Origin: Marinovum algicola | GTDB taxonomy: Bacteria; Pseudomonadota; Alphaproteobacteria; Rhodobacterales; Rhodobacteraceae | Assembly (NCBI RefSeq): GCF_900109145.1 | Contig: NZ_FNYY01000018.1 | Span: forward strand, 1 to 64,000 | DNA: 64,000 nt | Reading direction: 5' to 3' | Shown: piece after piece, positions 50,762-58,922 of the stretch | Layout: each line of letters opens with the position of its first letter | Position numbering within the stretch: position 1 is the first letter of the stretch | Position numbers and translations under genes: made by a program | The notes under the pieces: model-generated | Database searches by the model: none | The model's input: the letters and a program-made list of their open reading frames with translations, nothing else | Told to the model about the DNA's origin: nothing

Positions 50762-51746
50762 TCAGCGCCGCACGCTCAGACGCGCCCAGCCCGGCCAGCG
50801 TCCGAAGCCCCTGCGCCATGTCGGGCAGCGACGCCGGATCGCACCAGAGCGCCGCCGGACCCAGCACCTCCGGCAAGGCGCCGGCGCGGGCTGCCAAAAC
50901 CGGGCATCCCAGCTCCATCGCCTCGAGCGGCGGAATGCCAAACCCTTCGTGACGCGAAGGAAACACAAAGCCAGCCGCCCCTTCGTAAAGCGCCCGCAAG
51001 GCACCGTCAGACACCCGCCCCGGGGCGATTACCGCGCCCGGCCGTGCCTCGGCCAGCCCCGGCGCCGCGCCGCCCACCACCACCAGCGGCGGCAGGTCGC
51101 CAGCCAGCCCATGGGCGGCGACAAGCGGGGCAATGTTCTTGTTGGGCGAGCGGTTGCCGACGCAGAGCAGATAACCTTGGCGGCCGAGCCCGAGGCGGCC
51201 CAGAATCTCCGGCTCCGGGGTCACGTGCCGCACATGGTCGGCGGCATTTGGCACCCGTGAGAACCGCGCCGCATCCACCCCCAGCAGCGCGCTCAATTGC
51301 CGGGCGGAATGGCGGCTCACGGTCACCAGCGCGGCGGACCGGCGCGCCAGTGGCGGCCGCAGCGTGCGATGCAGGGCACGATACCGCCAATCATAGGCTT
51401 CGGGGATTTCCCAGAGGTTGGCATCATGCAGCACCAACACCTGACGCCGGTGCAAAAGTGGCCCGGAATTGCCCGGCGAAAACAGCACCCGGCCGCGCGC
51501 CGCGCGTCGCAGCGCGGTCTGCTCCCAGGCATGGCCCCGCCCGCCGGGCAGCCGGTGCAGCTCGACCGCCTGCCAGCCGGGATGCTCTGCCCCCTCGGGC
51601 GCATAGGCCACCACCGGGCCGAGACGCGCGCGCAGCGCCGGATCCGTCGTCAGGCGCTGATCCAGGGCGGCCACGATTTGGCGACCGAAGCGCTGCACGC
51701 CCGACGTCGCCTGGCTCAGAAACCGGGCGTTGATCGCCAGCCTCAT
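50619..51746 (-). CDS. Glycosyltransferase, GT4/GT1-like fold
   Basis: The product has 375 residues starting MRLAINARFLSQATSGVQRF, with the GT-B pattern: LCVGNRSPNKNIAPLVAAHG near 195, PGRVSDGALRALYEGAAGFVFPS and HEGFGIPPLEAMELGCPVLA near 270-300 (the nucleotide-sugar binding ExxE-type region). It adds a sugar to the repeat unit on the cytoplasmic face. A longer open frame to 53438 merges it with upstream sequence in another gene and is not real. Confidence 0.85.
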   Translation of the reverse strand: MRLAINARFLSQATSGVQRFGRQIVAALDQRLTTDPALRARLGPVVAYAPEGAEHPGWQAVELHRLPGGRGHAWEQTALRRAARGRVLFSPGNSGPLLHRRQVLVLHDANLWEIPEAYDWRYRALHRTLRPPLARRSAALVTVSRHSARQLSALLGVDAARFSRVPNAADHVRHVTPEPEILGRLGLGRQGYLLCVGNRSPNKNIAPLVAAHGLAGDLPPLVVVGGAAPGLAEARPGAVIAPGRVSDGALRALYEGAAGFVFPSRHEGFGIPPLEAMELGCPVLAARAGALPEVLGPAALWCDPASLPDMAQGLRTLAGLGASERAALIKAGQAQAAGYRWARSLDLLLPVLFRAGAGGVPALRPSDAGGLRRTG

Positions 51747-52888
51747 GCCGCCACACCGGCCCGCGAAGCGCCATACAGCGCCGTGGTGTCCGGCCCCAGC
51801 CGCGCCTGCGCCCAGGCGCCAAGGTCGCTCGTCGCCGCGCCCTGCCGCAGCTTCGCCAACCGCGCTGGGCTGCGCGACAGGTCGAGCATTTCGCGCACCA
51901 ATGCCGCCGGGTCGCGCGCCGGCAGGATGCGGCCGTTGACGCCATCGCACAGCACCTCGTCGATGCCCGGCAGGTCGTTGATCAGAACCGGCACCCCCGC
52001 CGCGAGGGATTGCACCGCCACCCGTGGCAATCCCTCGCGCTCGGAGGCCAGAAGCGAGATGTCGGCCAGCGCCAGCAGTGCCTCGGGATCGGCGCGATGG
52101 CCGCAGAGCGTCACCCGGTCGCCAAGGCCAAGTTGCGCCATTGTGCGGCGAATGCGCGCCTCCTCGGGCCCGGCGCCGGCCAGGATCACCCGCATTTCCG
52201 GCATCAGGCGCCGTAAGGCCGCAAAGGCCCTCAGGAAGGCCACATGGCGTTTGCGCGGTTCCAGAGCGGCCAGCATCACCGCCACCGGCGGGCGTGGCGC
52301 ACCGGGCGGCAGGTGCAGGAGGCTGCGCCAGTCGGGCGGCGGCCGGGCCTCGCGAAACCGCGCCAGATCCATGCCCGAGCGCACACAATGCAGCCGCCCG
52401 CGCGGAGCGATCCCGGCCGCCGCATAGGCCTCGCACAGCGCCCGGCTGACCCCGATGAAAGCGTCGGTGCGCCCCGCCACGGCCCGCTCTGCCGCCAGGT
52501 AGACCCGTCGCCGCGCCGCGCTCACATGCGCCCAGGGCAAGAGGTGCAGGCCATGAATGACCCGTGCTTCGGGCACCACATCGGCGGCCAGACGTCCGAG
52601 AACGCCGGCCTTGCTCTGATGGCTGTGCACCACATCCGGGGCCAACCGCAGATACAGCCGTCGCAATGCCGCCAGCGCCCGCGCATCGGCGTAGGGCCGG
52701 ATCGGATGCACCATTTCGGGCAGGGCGATACAGCGAACGCCGGCGGCCGCGGCCAGCGCGGCGTCGGCCTCGGCGCCATGCACCAGCACCACCTCGTGAC
52801 CGGCCTCGGCCTGCCAGCGACAACAGGCAAGCGTGTTCTCTTCCGACCCGGCGCGAAGCAACCGGGTCACGACATGGACGATGCGCAT
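51743..52888 (-). CDS. Glycosyltransferase family 4 protein
   Basis: The product has 381 residues with a GT-B fold: MRIVHVVTRLLRAGSEENTL, DVVHSHQSKAGVLGRLAAD, VMLAALEPRKRHVAFLRAFA near 205 and SLLASEREGLPRVAVQSLAA near 285. It probably makes a second linkage of the polymer repeat unit. Its stop overlaps the start of the next glycosyltransferase by four bases, and it is divergent from the sulfotransferase gene. Confidence 0.87.
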   Translation of the reverse strand: MRIVHVVTRLLRAGSEENTLACCRWQAEAGHEVVLVHGAEADAALAAAAGVRCIALPEMVHPIRPYADARALAALRRLYLRLAPDVVHSHQSKAGVLGRLAADVVPEARVIHGLHLLPWAHVSAARRRVYLAAERAVAGRTDAFIGVSRALCEAYAAAGIAPRGRLHCVRSGMDLARFREARPPPDWRSLLHLPPGAPRPPVAVMLAALEPRKRHVAFLRAFAALRRLMPEMRVILAGAGPEEARIRRTMAQLGLGDRVTLCGHRADPEALLALADISLLASEREGLPRVAVQSLAAGVPVLINDLPGIDEVLCDGVNGRILPARDPAALVREMLDLSRSPARLAKLRQGAATSDLGAWAQARLGPDTTALYGASRAGVAA

Positions 52889-52906
52889 CGCGCCCTCCTT
52901 GCGGCG

Positions 52907-52923
52907 TTAAACCCGCATTAACC
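52907..52923. promoter_or_regulatory. CtrA-like box in the glycosyltransferase/sulfotransferase promoter
   Basis: TTAAACCCGCATTAACC fits the alphaproteobacterial CtrA consensus TTAA-N7-TTAACC exactly. It lies in the 79-base gap between two divergent genes. CtrA controls GTA genes and capsule-related functions in Rhodobacter; control of this locus is inferred. Confidence 0.5.
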
Positions 52924-52967
52924 TTGGGCGTGTTTTCCTTAACAAAACGCAAACGCGAGGTGATCTG

Positions 52968-53660
52968 ATGCGCGGCCTTGTCTATATTCACGTACCGAAA
53001 TGCGGCGGGTCGAGCTTTGGCGCCGCGCTGCGGCTGCGCTATGTACTGTCGCAATCGACGATCCCGCTCGGCCTCGGCGATCCGCGGCTCGACGGCATGG
53101 CGCATATCCTCTCGGACTACGACCACCGCGACATCGTGCTTCAATGCCTGCTGCAACGCCGGGTGCGCTGCATCGCCGGGCATGTGCGCTATGATCCGCG
53201 ACTGCACGCCAGTTCGGGCTATCAGTATGTCACTTTGTTGCGCGATCCGGTGGCCCGGTTCGTCTCGCATTATCACTACCTTCAGCGGCGCCACCCGGAC
53301 CCGGCCCGTGCCGCCACGCTCGCCGCCTTTGTCGAGACCGAAGAGGCGCGCCACATCGCATCGCAATACCTGTTCTATTTCGCTCGTGAGACGGGGCCAA
53401 GCTGCCGCAACCTGCCGGCGGCGCTGCGGCGCGCGCATCAGAACCTGGCCCGGTTCGCGCTGATCGGCGACCTGGCGGACCCGTCAGGATTTGCCCGCGG
53501 GCTGCGCCAGTTGACCGGCCTGCCGCTGCCTGTGCTGCACCGCAACCGCGCTCCGGTGCCGAAAGAGCTGACCGGGGAACTGCGCCGCCGGATCGAGGCG
53601 CTGACCGCCGCTGACCGGGCGATTTACGACGCCGCCCGCGCCCTGCCGCAGGCGGCCTGA
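52968..53660 (+). CDS. Sulfotransferase family protein
   Basis: The product has 230 residues. The N-terminal phosphosulfate-binding loop reads IHVPKCGGSSFGAAL (residues about 8-22), and the 3'-phosphate site VTLLRDPVARFVSHYHYLQ near 88-106 follows the sulfotransferase pattern. It would transfer sulfate from PAPS to the polymer or its precursor, so the exopolysaccharide may be sulfated. The acceptor is unknown. Its stop shares a base with the start of the next gene (TGATG). Confidence 0.82.
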   Translation: MRGLVYIHVPKCGGSSFGAALRLRYVLSQSTIPLGLGDPRLDGMAHILSDYDHRDIVLQCLLQRRVRCIAGHVRYDPRLHASSGYQYVTLLRDPVARFVSHYHYLQRRHPDPARAATLAAFVETEEARHIASQYLFYFARETGPSCRNLPAALRRAHQNLARFALIGDLADPSGFARGLRQLTGLPLPVLHRNRAPVPKELTGELRRRIEALTAADRAIYDAARALPQAA

Positions 53661-54934
53661 TGCCTGCGTTGTCGCCGCTGGTGCTGTTGCTGGTCTGCTG
53701 GGGGCTGACGGTCGCGGTTGCCTGCCTCGCGCTGGCCGCGCCCGAGGCCTTCGATCTGGTGCCGGTCTTCATGGCGCGGCATGATCTCGATCCGGCGGCC
53801 TTTACCGGCCTTGGCGCGCTCTGGCATGTCACCGCGCTCTCGGCCTGGGTCGTCGGCCACCTGGCGGCCTGTACCGCCCTGCCCCGCCGCGTCGCGACCC
53901 GCAGCGTGCCAGACCTGTCGCGCGCCGCGTGGCTGACCTTTCTGGCAAATCTCGTGCTTCTGGCGGTCACCCTGCTCTGGATCGGACTTACCGCGCGGCA
54001 GCTTGGCGGATTGCGGGCGCTGGTGATCCTGACCACGGCGGAGGCCATCACCGCCCGCGAGTTCCTTTTGCAGAACAAGCTGTTCACCGGTATGCGCCTG
54101 TTCTACGCCGCGCTGCCCGCCACCGGATGCCTGGCCGCCGCGATCCTTGTGGCCGGGCGGGGCCGACTTTCGAGGCGGGCCCACGCCCTGTGCCGCGCGA
54201 CCCTGCTGATGAACCTCGTCGCCCTGACGCTCTTGCCCATCGTGATGAGCCAGCGCCTGTTGCTGCTGCAATTCACCCTCTCGGCCTATCTCGCCGCCTG
54301 CCTGATCCGCCGGCGTGTCTTTGCCCTGCCCTGGCTGATGACCGGCGCAGCGCTGTTCCTGACCGTCTGGGTGCTGCGCGAGACGCTGATCAACCCGGCC
54401 GTCGCTACCCAGGCCGTGCCGGTCGGGCTGCAAAAGCTCGCCTTCTACACGGTGAACGATCTTTGGAACGGCTTTGCGCCGATCTCCTCGGATGTGCCGC
54501 GCACCTGGGGGGCCGAAACTTTTCACGGGCTGGCGGTGCTCACCTTTACCGACGGTCTCGTCGATCACGCGATTCTGCCGCTGGCCCCCGCCATCGACGC
54601 GGTCAGGGGAGGCGGTGCTTTTCCAATATTTACAGCGCCTTACGTAGATTTTGGCCCCTTCGGAGGGGCCATCGTGCTCGTCGGGCTGAGCTTTGGGCTC
54701 CGGCTGCTCTTTCACCGTGCGCAAAGCAGTTTCCTGGCCACCATCGCCTATGCCCAGTTCGGCGCGGCGCTGCTGTTTTCCTCGCACGGGCCCTATCTCC
54801 TGCACCAGAATCTCTTGGCCTCGCTCATCGTTGTTGCTGTGATCCTGCGCCTGGCGCGACCGGCCGTGCGCACCCGGGCCGAGATCATCCCGCTGTTCCT
54901 TCCGCGACGAGAGATGGCCCGTGACGCCGCCTGA
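53660..54934 (+). CDS. Polysaccharide polymerase-like membrane protein (Wzy type)
   Basis: The product has 424 residues, almost entirely hydrophobic with about eleven membrane segments, and a periplasmic stretch (GFAPISSDVPRTWGAETFHG, DGLVDHAILPLAPAIDAV) before PYVDFGPFGGAIVLVGLSFG. This layout, flanked by a flippase and glycosyltransferases, fits an O-antigen-type polymerase. Wzy proteins share little sequence identity, so the call rests on topology, a few motifs and context. Confidence 0.7.
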   Translation: MPALSPLVLLLVCWGLTVAVACLALAAPEAFDLVPVFMARHDLDPAAFTGLGALWHVTALSAWVVGHLAACTALPRRVATRSVPDLSRAAWLTFLANLVLLAVTLLWIGLTARQLGGLRALVILTTAEAITAREFLLQNKLFTGMRLFYAALPATGCLAAAILVAGRGRLSRRAHALCRATLLMNLVALTLLPIVMSQRLLLLQFTLSAYLAACLIRRRVFALPWLMTGAALFLTVWVLRETLINPAVATQAVPVGLQKLAFYTVNDLWNGFAPISSDVPRTWGAETFHGLAVLTFTDGLVDHAILPLAPAIDAVRGGGAFPIFTAPYVDFGPFGGAIVLVGLSFGLRLLFHRAQSSFLATIAYAQFGAALLFSSHGPYLLHQNLLASLIVVAVILRLARPAVRTRAEIIPLFLPRREMARDAA

Positions 54935-55937
54935 GCACCTCGAGGGACTGCAATCGCTGCGCGCGCTGGCGGCGCTTCTTGTGCTGATCGGACATGTGCG
55001 CGCCGAAGCGGCGCATTACTTTGCGCTCGACCTGCCCGGCGCGGCACTGCCCTGGACCCGTGGTGTTGATATCTTCTTCATCATATCGGGGTTCATCATC
55101 ACGCTTTCCGCGGCCCGCTTTGCCGCCCGCCCCGGCGCCTTTCTCTGGCGCAGACTGCGCCGTGTCGTGCCGCTTTATGCGCTGTTCACCACGCTTATGG
55201 TGGCCCTGCTGCTCGCCGCGCCCGGCTCGCTGAAATCCACCAGCCTCGATCCGGCGCAAATCGCCAGCTCTTACCTCTTTCTGCCCTATGAGCGGGCTGA
55301 CGGCCGCATTGCCCCGGTGCTCTCGCTCGGCTGGACGCTGAATTACGAGGTCTTTTTCTACGCGCTGCTCGCTCTTTGCCTGGCCCTGCCCCGCCCGTTG
55401 CTGGCCTGCTGCGCCGGACTGGCGGCGCTTTGCCTGCTCGGCCCGGCGCTACCGCAGACAACGGCGACGGTTTTCTATGCCAATCCGCTGATCCTTGAAT
55501 TCACCTTCGGCATCGCCCTCGCCCGCCTCTGGCAATGCGGGTTTGTCCGGCCCTCGGCGCCACTGGCGGGGTTGGCTCTGGTGACCGGCCTCGCGTTGCT
55601 GGTGGTGCTGCACCAGACCGCCCTGCCCCGCGTCCTGGCCGCCGGCCTGCCCGCCACGGTGATTGTCGCGGCCGGCACGCTATTGGCACCCGATCGCCAC
55701 TTGCCGCTGCAATCGATCGGCAACGCCTCCTATGCGCTTTACCTCTCCCATCGATTTCCCCTGCGTCTGGGAACACTGGTTCTTGTGCCAGTGATGCCGG
55801 CGCATCCGTTGGCGGCGCTGGTCTTCTGTGTCCTGCTTGTCGGCCTCTGCCTTTGGGCCGCGCGCGCGGTGCATCTCCATGTCGAACGCCCGTTGACGGC
55901 AAGGCTCGGCCCGCGCCCCACCCGGCTGGCCGCATGA
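54921..55937 (+). CDS. Acyltransferase 3 family membrane protein
   Basis: The product has 338 residues with about ten membrane segments. Motifs: LEGLQSLRALAALLVLIGHV (catalytic His near residue 24), DIFFIISGFIIT near 45 and RRLRRVVPLYALFT near 75. It is the second O-acyltransferase of the locus and could acetylate or succinylate a sugar. It overlaps the polymerase gene by 14 bases and the next gene by four. Confidence 0.87.
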   Translation: MTPPEHLEGLQSLRALAALLVLIGHVRAEAAHYFALDLPGAALPWTRGVDIFFIISGFIITLSAARFAARPGAFLWRRLRRVVPLYALFTTLMVALLLAAPGSLKSTSLDPAQIASSYLFLPYERADGRIAPVLSLGWTLNYEVFFYALLALCLALPRPLLACCAGLAALCLLGPALPQTTATVFYANPLILEFTFGIALARLWQCGFVRPSAPLAGLALVTGLALLVVLHQTALPRVLAAGLPATVIVAAGTLLAPDRHLPLQSIGNASYALYLSHRFPLRLGTLVLVPVMPAHPLAALVFCVLLVGLCLWAARAVHLHVERPLTARLGPRPTRLAA

Positions 55938-57094
55938 CGGGATGGGCCATTCTGTTGCAATGGTCGCGGCTGGGCCTCTCGGCCGCGATCTTTCTCTTGG
56001 CCGCGCGCCTTTTGCCGCTGGCCGAGATCGGGGCCTTCGCTACGGCCTTCGCCCTGCCAAAGCTGCTTCAGACGTTGCACAAGGCCGGAGTTTGCGAACT
56101 TCGCATCACCGCCGAGGCGCCCGACCGGCCGATCTTCCTGCTGTCGCTTGCCACAGGCCTTGCCGCCGCCCTGCTCTGTCTTGCCGCGACTGCCGTTCTG
56201 CCCGCCGACAGCCGGCCGCATCTCCTGGCGCTTACCGCCTTGCCGCTTCTCAACGCGCTCGCGGCACCTTCGGAAGGCGCGCTGCGCCGCGCCCTGCGCC
56301 TGCATGCCCTGGCGCTGCGCACGCTGGCAGCTCAGGGCCTCGCGGCCGGGCTCACGCTCTTTGGCCTGATGCAAGGATGGGGCGCCTGGAGCCTGACTGG
56401 CTTTGCCCTCGCCAATGCCGGGCTGAATGCCGCCTTCAGCCTCGTGCTTGCGCCGCCGCGCCTGACCGCACGCGGCCCTGCCCTCCCGCTTATTCCCGAG
56501 CTGGCGCGGCTTACCCTGCGGCCGCTCTTGAACGCGGCGACCTTTCCGACCGTGCAATTTCTGATCGGCCTCGCGCTCGGGCTGCCCGCTGCCGGCGCTT
56601 TCCAGATCGCGGCGCGGCTGGTCGAGCTGGTCGATACACTGGCCCTCGCCCCGCTGCGTTATCTCGCCCTGCCCCGCTTCAAAGCGATGGTTGGCACGGC
56701 AGGTTTCGCAGCGAAACTGCGCCAGAGCGTCTGGCGCGTGGCGCTGATTGTCGCGGTGGTCTACCCGGCAACCGCGGCGCTCGCGCCCGCCGTTCTGCCG
56801 CTCCTCGGGCCGGAGAAAGCGCAGGCCGCCTTGCCGCTGCTGCCGCCGCTCTTGCTGACCGGCGCGCTTTCGGCCGTGCTGATGCCCCTGATCCAAGCGC
56901 TGGTCGCGCTGGGTCAGAGCGGCCTGCCGCTGCGCCTCGCGGCCGTCAACTTCGGTCTTTCGCTTACGCTGCTGCTGCCGGTGCTGACTCACCCCCAGGC
57001 GCTCTGGGCCCTGCCGCTTGGCCAAACCGTCGCGGCGCTGGTCTTTCTGCGTCAGGCCCGCACAGCCAACGCGACGCTGGCCCACCGAAGTTAG
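55934..57094 (+). CDS. Polysaccharide flippase-like membrane protein (Wzx type)
   Basis: The product has 386 residues with about twelve hydrophobic segments; it starts MTGWAILLQWSRLGLSAAIF. ARLLPLAEIGAFATAFALPK and ALALGLPAAGAFQIAARLVE are typical of polysaccharide transporters of the MATE-like group. It would move lipid-linked repeat units across the inner membrane for the Wzy-like polymerase. It is the last gene of the locus before the convergent spike genes. The open frame upstream to 55535 is a shadow of the acyltransferase gene. Confidence 0.78.
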   Translation: MTGWAILLQWSRLGLSAAIFLLAARLLPLAEIGAFATAFALPKLLQTLHKAGVCELRITAEAPDRPIFLLSLATGLAAALLCLAATAVLPADSRPHLLALTALPLLNALAAPSEGALRRALRLHALALRTLAAQGLAAGLTLFGLMQGWGAWSLTGFALANAGLNAAFSLVLAPPRLTARGPALPLIPELARLTLRPLLNAATFPTVQFLIGLALGLPAAGAFQIAARLVELVDTLALAPLRYLALPRFKAMVGTAGFAAKLRQSVWRVALIVAVVYPATAALAPAVLPLLGPEKAQAALPLLPPLLLTGALSAVLMPLIQALVALGQSGLPLRLAAVNFGLSLTLLLPVLTHPQALWALPLGQTVAALVFLRQARTANATLAHRS

Positions 57095-57120
57095 TCAGAA
57101 CCTATGACCCACTTTTCCCG

Positions 57121-57136
57121 GTTTCGCATGCGAAAC
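57121..57136. promoter_or_regulatory. parS-like palindrome, copy 1
   Basis: GTTTCGCATGCGAAAC is a perfect 16-base palindrome, extended to 18 by flanking G and C. The almost identical GTTTCGCACGCGAAAC lies at 61486-61501 upstream of parA. The general form GTTTCGC-GCGAAAC fits alphaproteobacterial parS sites. It sits in the gap between the convergent flippase and spike-fibre genes, away from any promoter, as centromere sites often do. Confidence 0.6.
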
Positions 57137-57165
57137 CCCGGGGCCCTGCGTGTCCCGGGCCGCTT

Positions 57166-58509
57166 TCAAAATGGCGAAACCGAACCGCCGCTCGCCGCCG
57201 ACACCCCGCCCGCCACGGCCTGAAACCCGCGGGTAAAGACGGTGCCCGAATTCGCCTCGATCGCGAGGTTGCTGGCGGCGCCAGCGGCGTCGCCCACCGC
57301 CTCATACAGCCACATCACGCCTTCGAACGAACATTTGTAGGCCACCGAAGTGCCATCTACATCGCGGGCCACCGCCCGGCACCCGGCCAGAAAGCTGGTC
57401 GTCTGCTGGATGCAATGGACCTCGGTTCCGTTGCGCGAATGGCCAAAGCCGCCCCCCAGAACAATCATCCTGACGGCGTCGTGACTGGTCAGCGCATTGC
57501 AGGATGTCGCGCCAAGCGCGCCATTGTCAAAGCCGGTGCAGCGCTCCATCAGCACATGCATTCCGGCGACGCCGTCTTCGTGAAAATTCCAGCCGTCCTT
57601 GGCCCCGGCACTGGCATCACAGTCGAAAAACGCCAGGAGCCCGCTGGTCCGCCGCAGCCGCGCGGCATCCTGGGCCGCAGAAGGCGTGGGCGGCGCGGAA
57701 TATCGAAACGAAGATTTCACCGCCACCACGTTTCGGCTGGCCATCGCATCGCAATGCAGCGCGCCGGAAATGCCGCCCTCGCAATGGACATTCTCGAGGT
57801 AAAGATCCGCCGCATGGCTCAGGAAGCGCGCCCCGTGGAAGCTTCGCATCAAGGCGATGTCGCCCGGCCCCGGCGCGCCGCCGATGTTGACATGCACGGT
57901 GCCGCCATCGTCGCACCAGCTGTCGGGCGTGGCGGTGCAAGCCGCCACATCGGCAACCTCGGCCAGTTCGGTGTAGTGCCCGCGCGCGGTCAATACATCG
58001 GTCCGAAACACCCGGCTGACCGCGCTTTTGATCGTGCTGAAGGTGCCGCCCTGATCCATCCAGCTCACCTGCCAGGGTCCGGTGCGATATCGCACCTCGC
58101 CGCCCCAGCCGATCACCGCCACCGGCTGCGACGGCTCGTCATTTCCGTTGCGGGTAAAATCGCTTTCCGCATACAGCCCCGGTTTGACGATCACACGATA
58201 CGGCGCCTCCGTGGAATTGCCCGCCACGAATGCCGCCCAGATCGTGCGCTTGGCATTGGCAAAATCACCGTCGGCGGCACCGAGCCCGGAGTTTGCGTCG
58301 TCGCCGCTGGCGGCGTCGACATGAAAGGCCGCGCCCGACCAGATGGCCGGATCGACGAGATCGCGCGGGACGGTTTCGCTGCGAAACCCGCCGATGCCAC
58401 GGGTGATCCGAACCGGATGGGCCTCGCTGTTCCAGCCGAGGCCCGCCGGCAAAGGGACAGGCACCTCGGCGGAAAACTGTGGCCGCAGGTCTAGCCCGAC
58501 CCCCAGCAT
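57166..58509 (-). CDS. Beta-helical protein, candidate GTA-type head-spike fibre
   Basis: The product has 447 residues, no signal peptide, and a glycine/asparagine-rich right-handed parallel beta-helix character (YRVIVKPGLYAESDF, ADLYLENVHCEGGISGALHC, MHVLMERCTGFDNGALG, AVRMIVLGGGFGHSRNG). Such folds occur in phage tailspikes and polysaccharide lyases. Its ATG shares a base with the stop of the spike base gene, so the two are one unit. In Rhodobacter capsulatus the GTA head spike is likewise made from a small base protein and a second protein encoded beside it. An adhesin or lyase role is an alternative. Confidence 0.65.
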   Translation of the reverse strand: MLGVGLDLRPQFSAEVPVPLPAGLGWNSEAHPVRITRGIGGFRSETVPRDLVDPAIWSGAAFHVDAASGDDANSGLGAADGDFANAKRTIWAAFVAGNSTEAPYRVIVKPGLYAESDFTRNGNDEPSQPVAVIGWGGEVRYRTGPWQVSWMDQGGTFSTIKSAVSRVFRTDVLTARGHYTELAEVADVAACTATPDSWCDDGGTVHVNIGGAPGPGDIALMRSFHGARFLSHAADLYLENVHCEGGISGALHCDAMASRNVVAVKSSFRYSAPPTPSAAQDAARLRRTSGLLAFFDCDASAGAKDGWNFHEDGVAGMHVLMERCTGFDNGALGATSCNALTSHDAVRMIVLGGGFGHSRNGTEVHCIQQTTSFLAGCRAVARDVDGTSVAYKCSFEGVMWLYEAVGDAAGAASNLAIEANSGTVFTRGFQAVAGGVSAASGGSVSPF

Positions 58510-58778
58510 CAGACCAGCCCCTTGAGGCCCGTGGCGGTGGTGCCGGTCGCCAGGACGCGTGCGGCCCGCAGCGGATAGATCACACCCGGGCTCAAGCCCG
58601 GCAGGGTCACGTCGCTGCCATCGGGAAAGCGCACCGCGACATCGCCGACCGTGCTCACCATGAGCGCACGGGGCAGGGTGGCAAGGTCGGTCGTGTCATC
58701 GGGGGTCACGTCGAACCCGCCGGTAACCGGGCCATTCAGGCTTTGTGCATGGCTGGCAAAGGGGTCGTTGATCGGCAT
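58509..58778 (-). CDS. Spike base protein, Rcc01079-like (GTA head spike)
   Basis: The product has 89 residues, starting MPINDPFASHAQSLNGPVTG at 58778 after AGGAGTTCCC. It follows the pattern of the GTA spike base family: DPF-HAxSLxGP, VTPDDTTDL, a middle valine-rich sheet, and the C-terminal ARVLATGTTATGLKGL. In Rhodobacter capsulatus this protein anchors spikes on the GTA capsid that bind the capsule of recipient cells. The GTA structural cluster itself is not in the window. It is transcribed with the beta-helical gene, downstream of the parB terminator. Confidence 0.78.
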   Translation of the reverse strand: MPINDPFASHAQSLNGPVTGGFDVTPDDTTDLATLPRALMVSTVGDVAVRFPDGSDVTLPGLSPGVIYPLRAARVLATGTTATGLKGLV

Positions 58779-58871
58779 CAGGGAACTCCTCGGTCTGAAT
58801 ACCGCCCGGAGCATCCGCAAGCCTCGTTACCCGCGGCAGAACAGAGCGCCCGCAGCCCGTTGCGCATGAAA

Positions 58872-58898
58872 AAGGGGGTTTCGCAGCGAAACCCCCTT
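58872..58898 (-). terminator. Rho-independent terminator after parB
   Basis: AAGGGGGTTTCGC pairs with GCGAAACCCCCTT around a single central base, and on the minus strand the stem is followed by a run of five T. It lies about 25 bases after the parB stop. Its core GTTTCGC-GCGAAAC is one base shorter than the two parS-like palindromes, so it may be a terminator built on, or recognised as, a parS variant. Confidence 0.7.
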
Positions 58899-58922
58899 GC
58901 CCGACATGCCGGATCAGGTGCG

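Noticed and set aside
51747-53438. Long N-terminal extension that would give a 939-residue glycosyltransferase
   Set aside because: The extension is antisense or frame-shifted relative to the second glycosyltransferase and sulfotransferase genes; the true start MRLAINARFLS is at 51746.
58372-58388. GGTTTCGCTGCGAAACC inside the beta-helix gene and a similar sequence at 56702-56717 inside the flippase gene
   Set aside because: They resemble the parS-like sites but have a 15-base core and lie inside coding sequence, so they are weak candidates compared with the two 16-base intergenic palindromes.
58509-58778. A prophage or complete GTA cluster
   Set aside because: Apart from the spike pair, no capsid, portal, terminase or tail genes are present; the unit stands alone between partition and polysaccharide genes.
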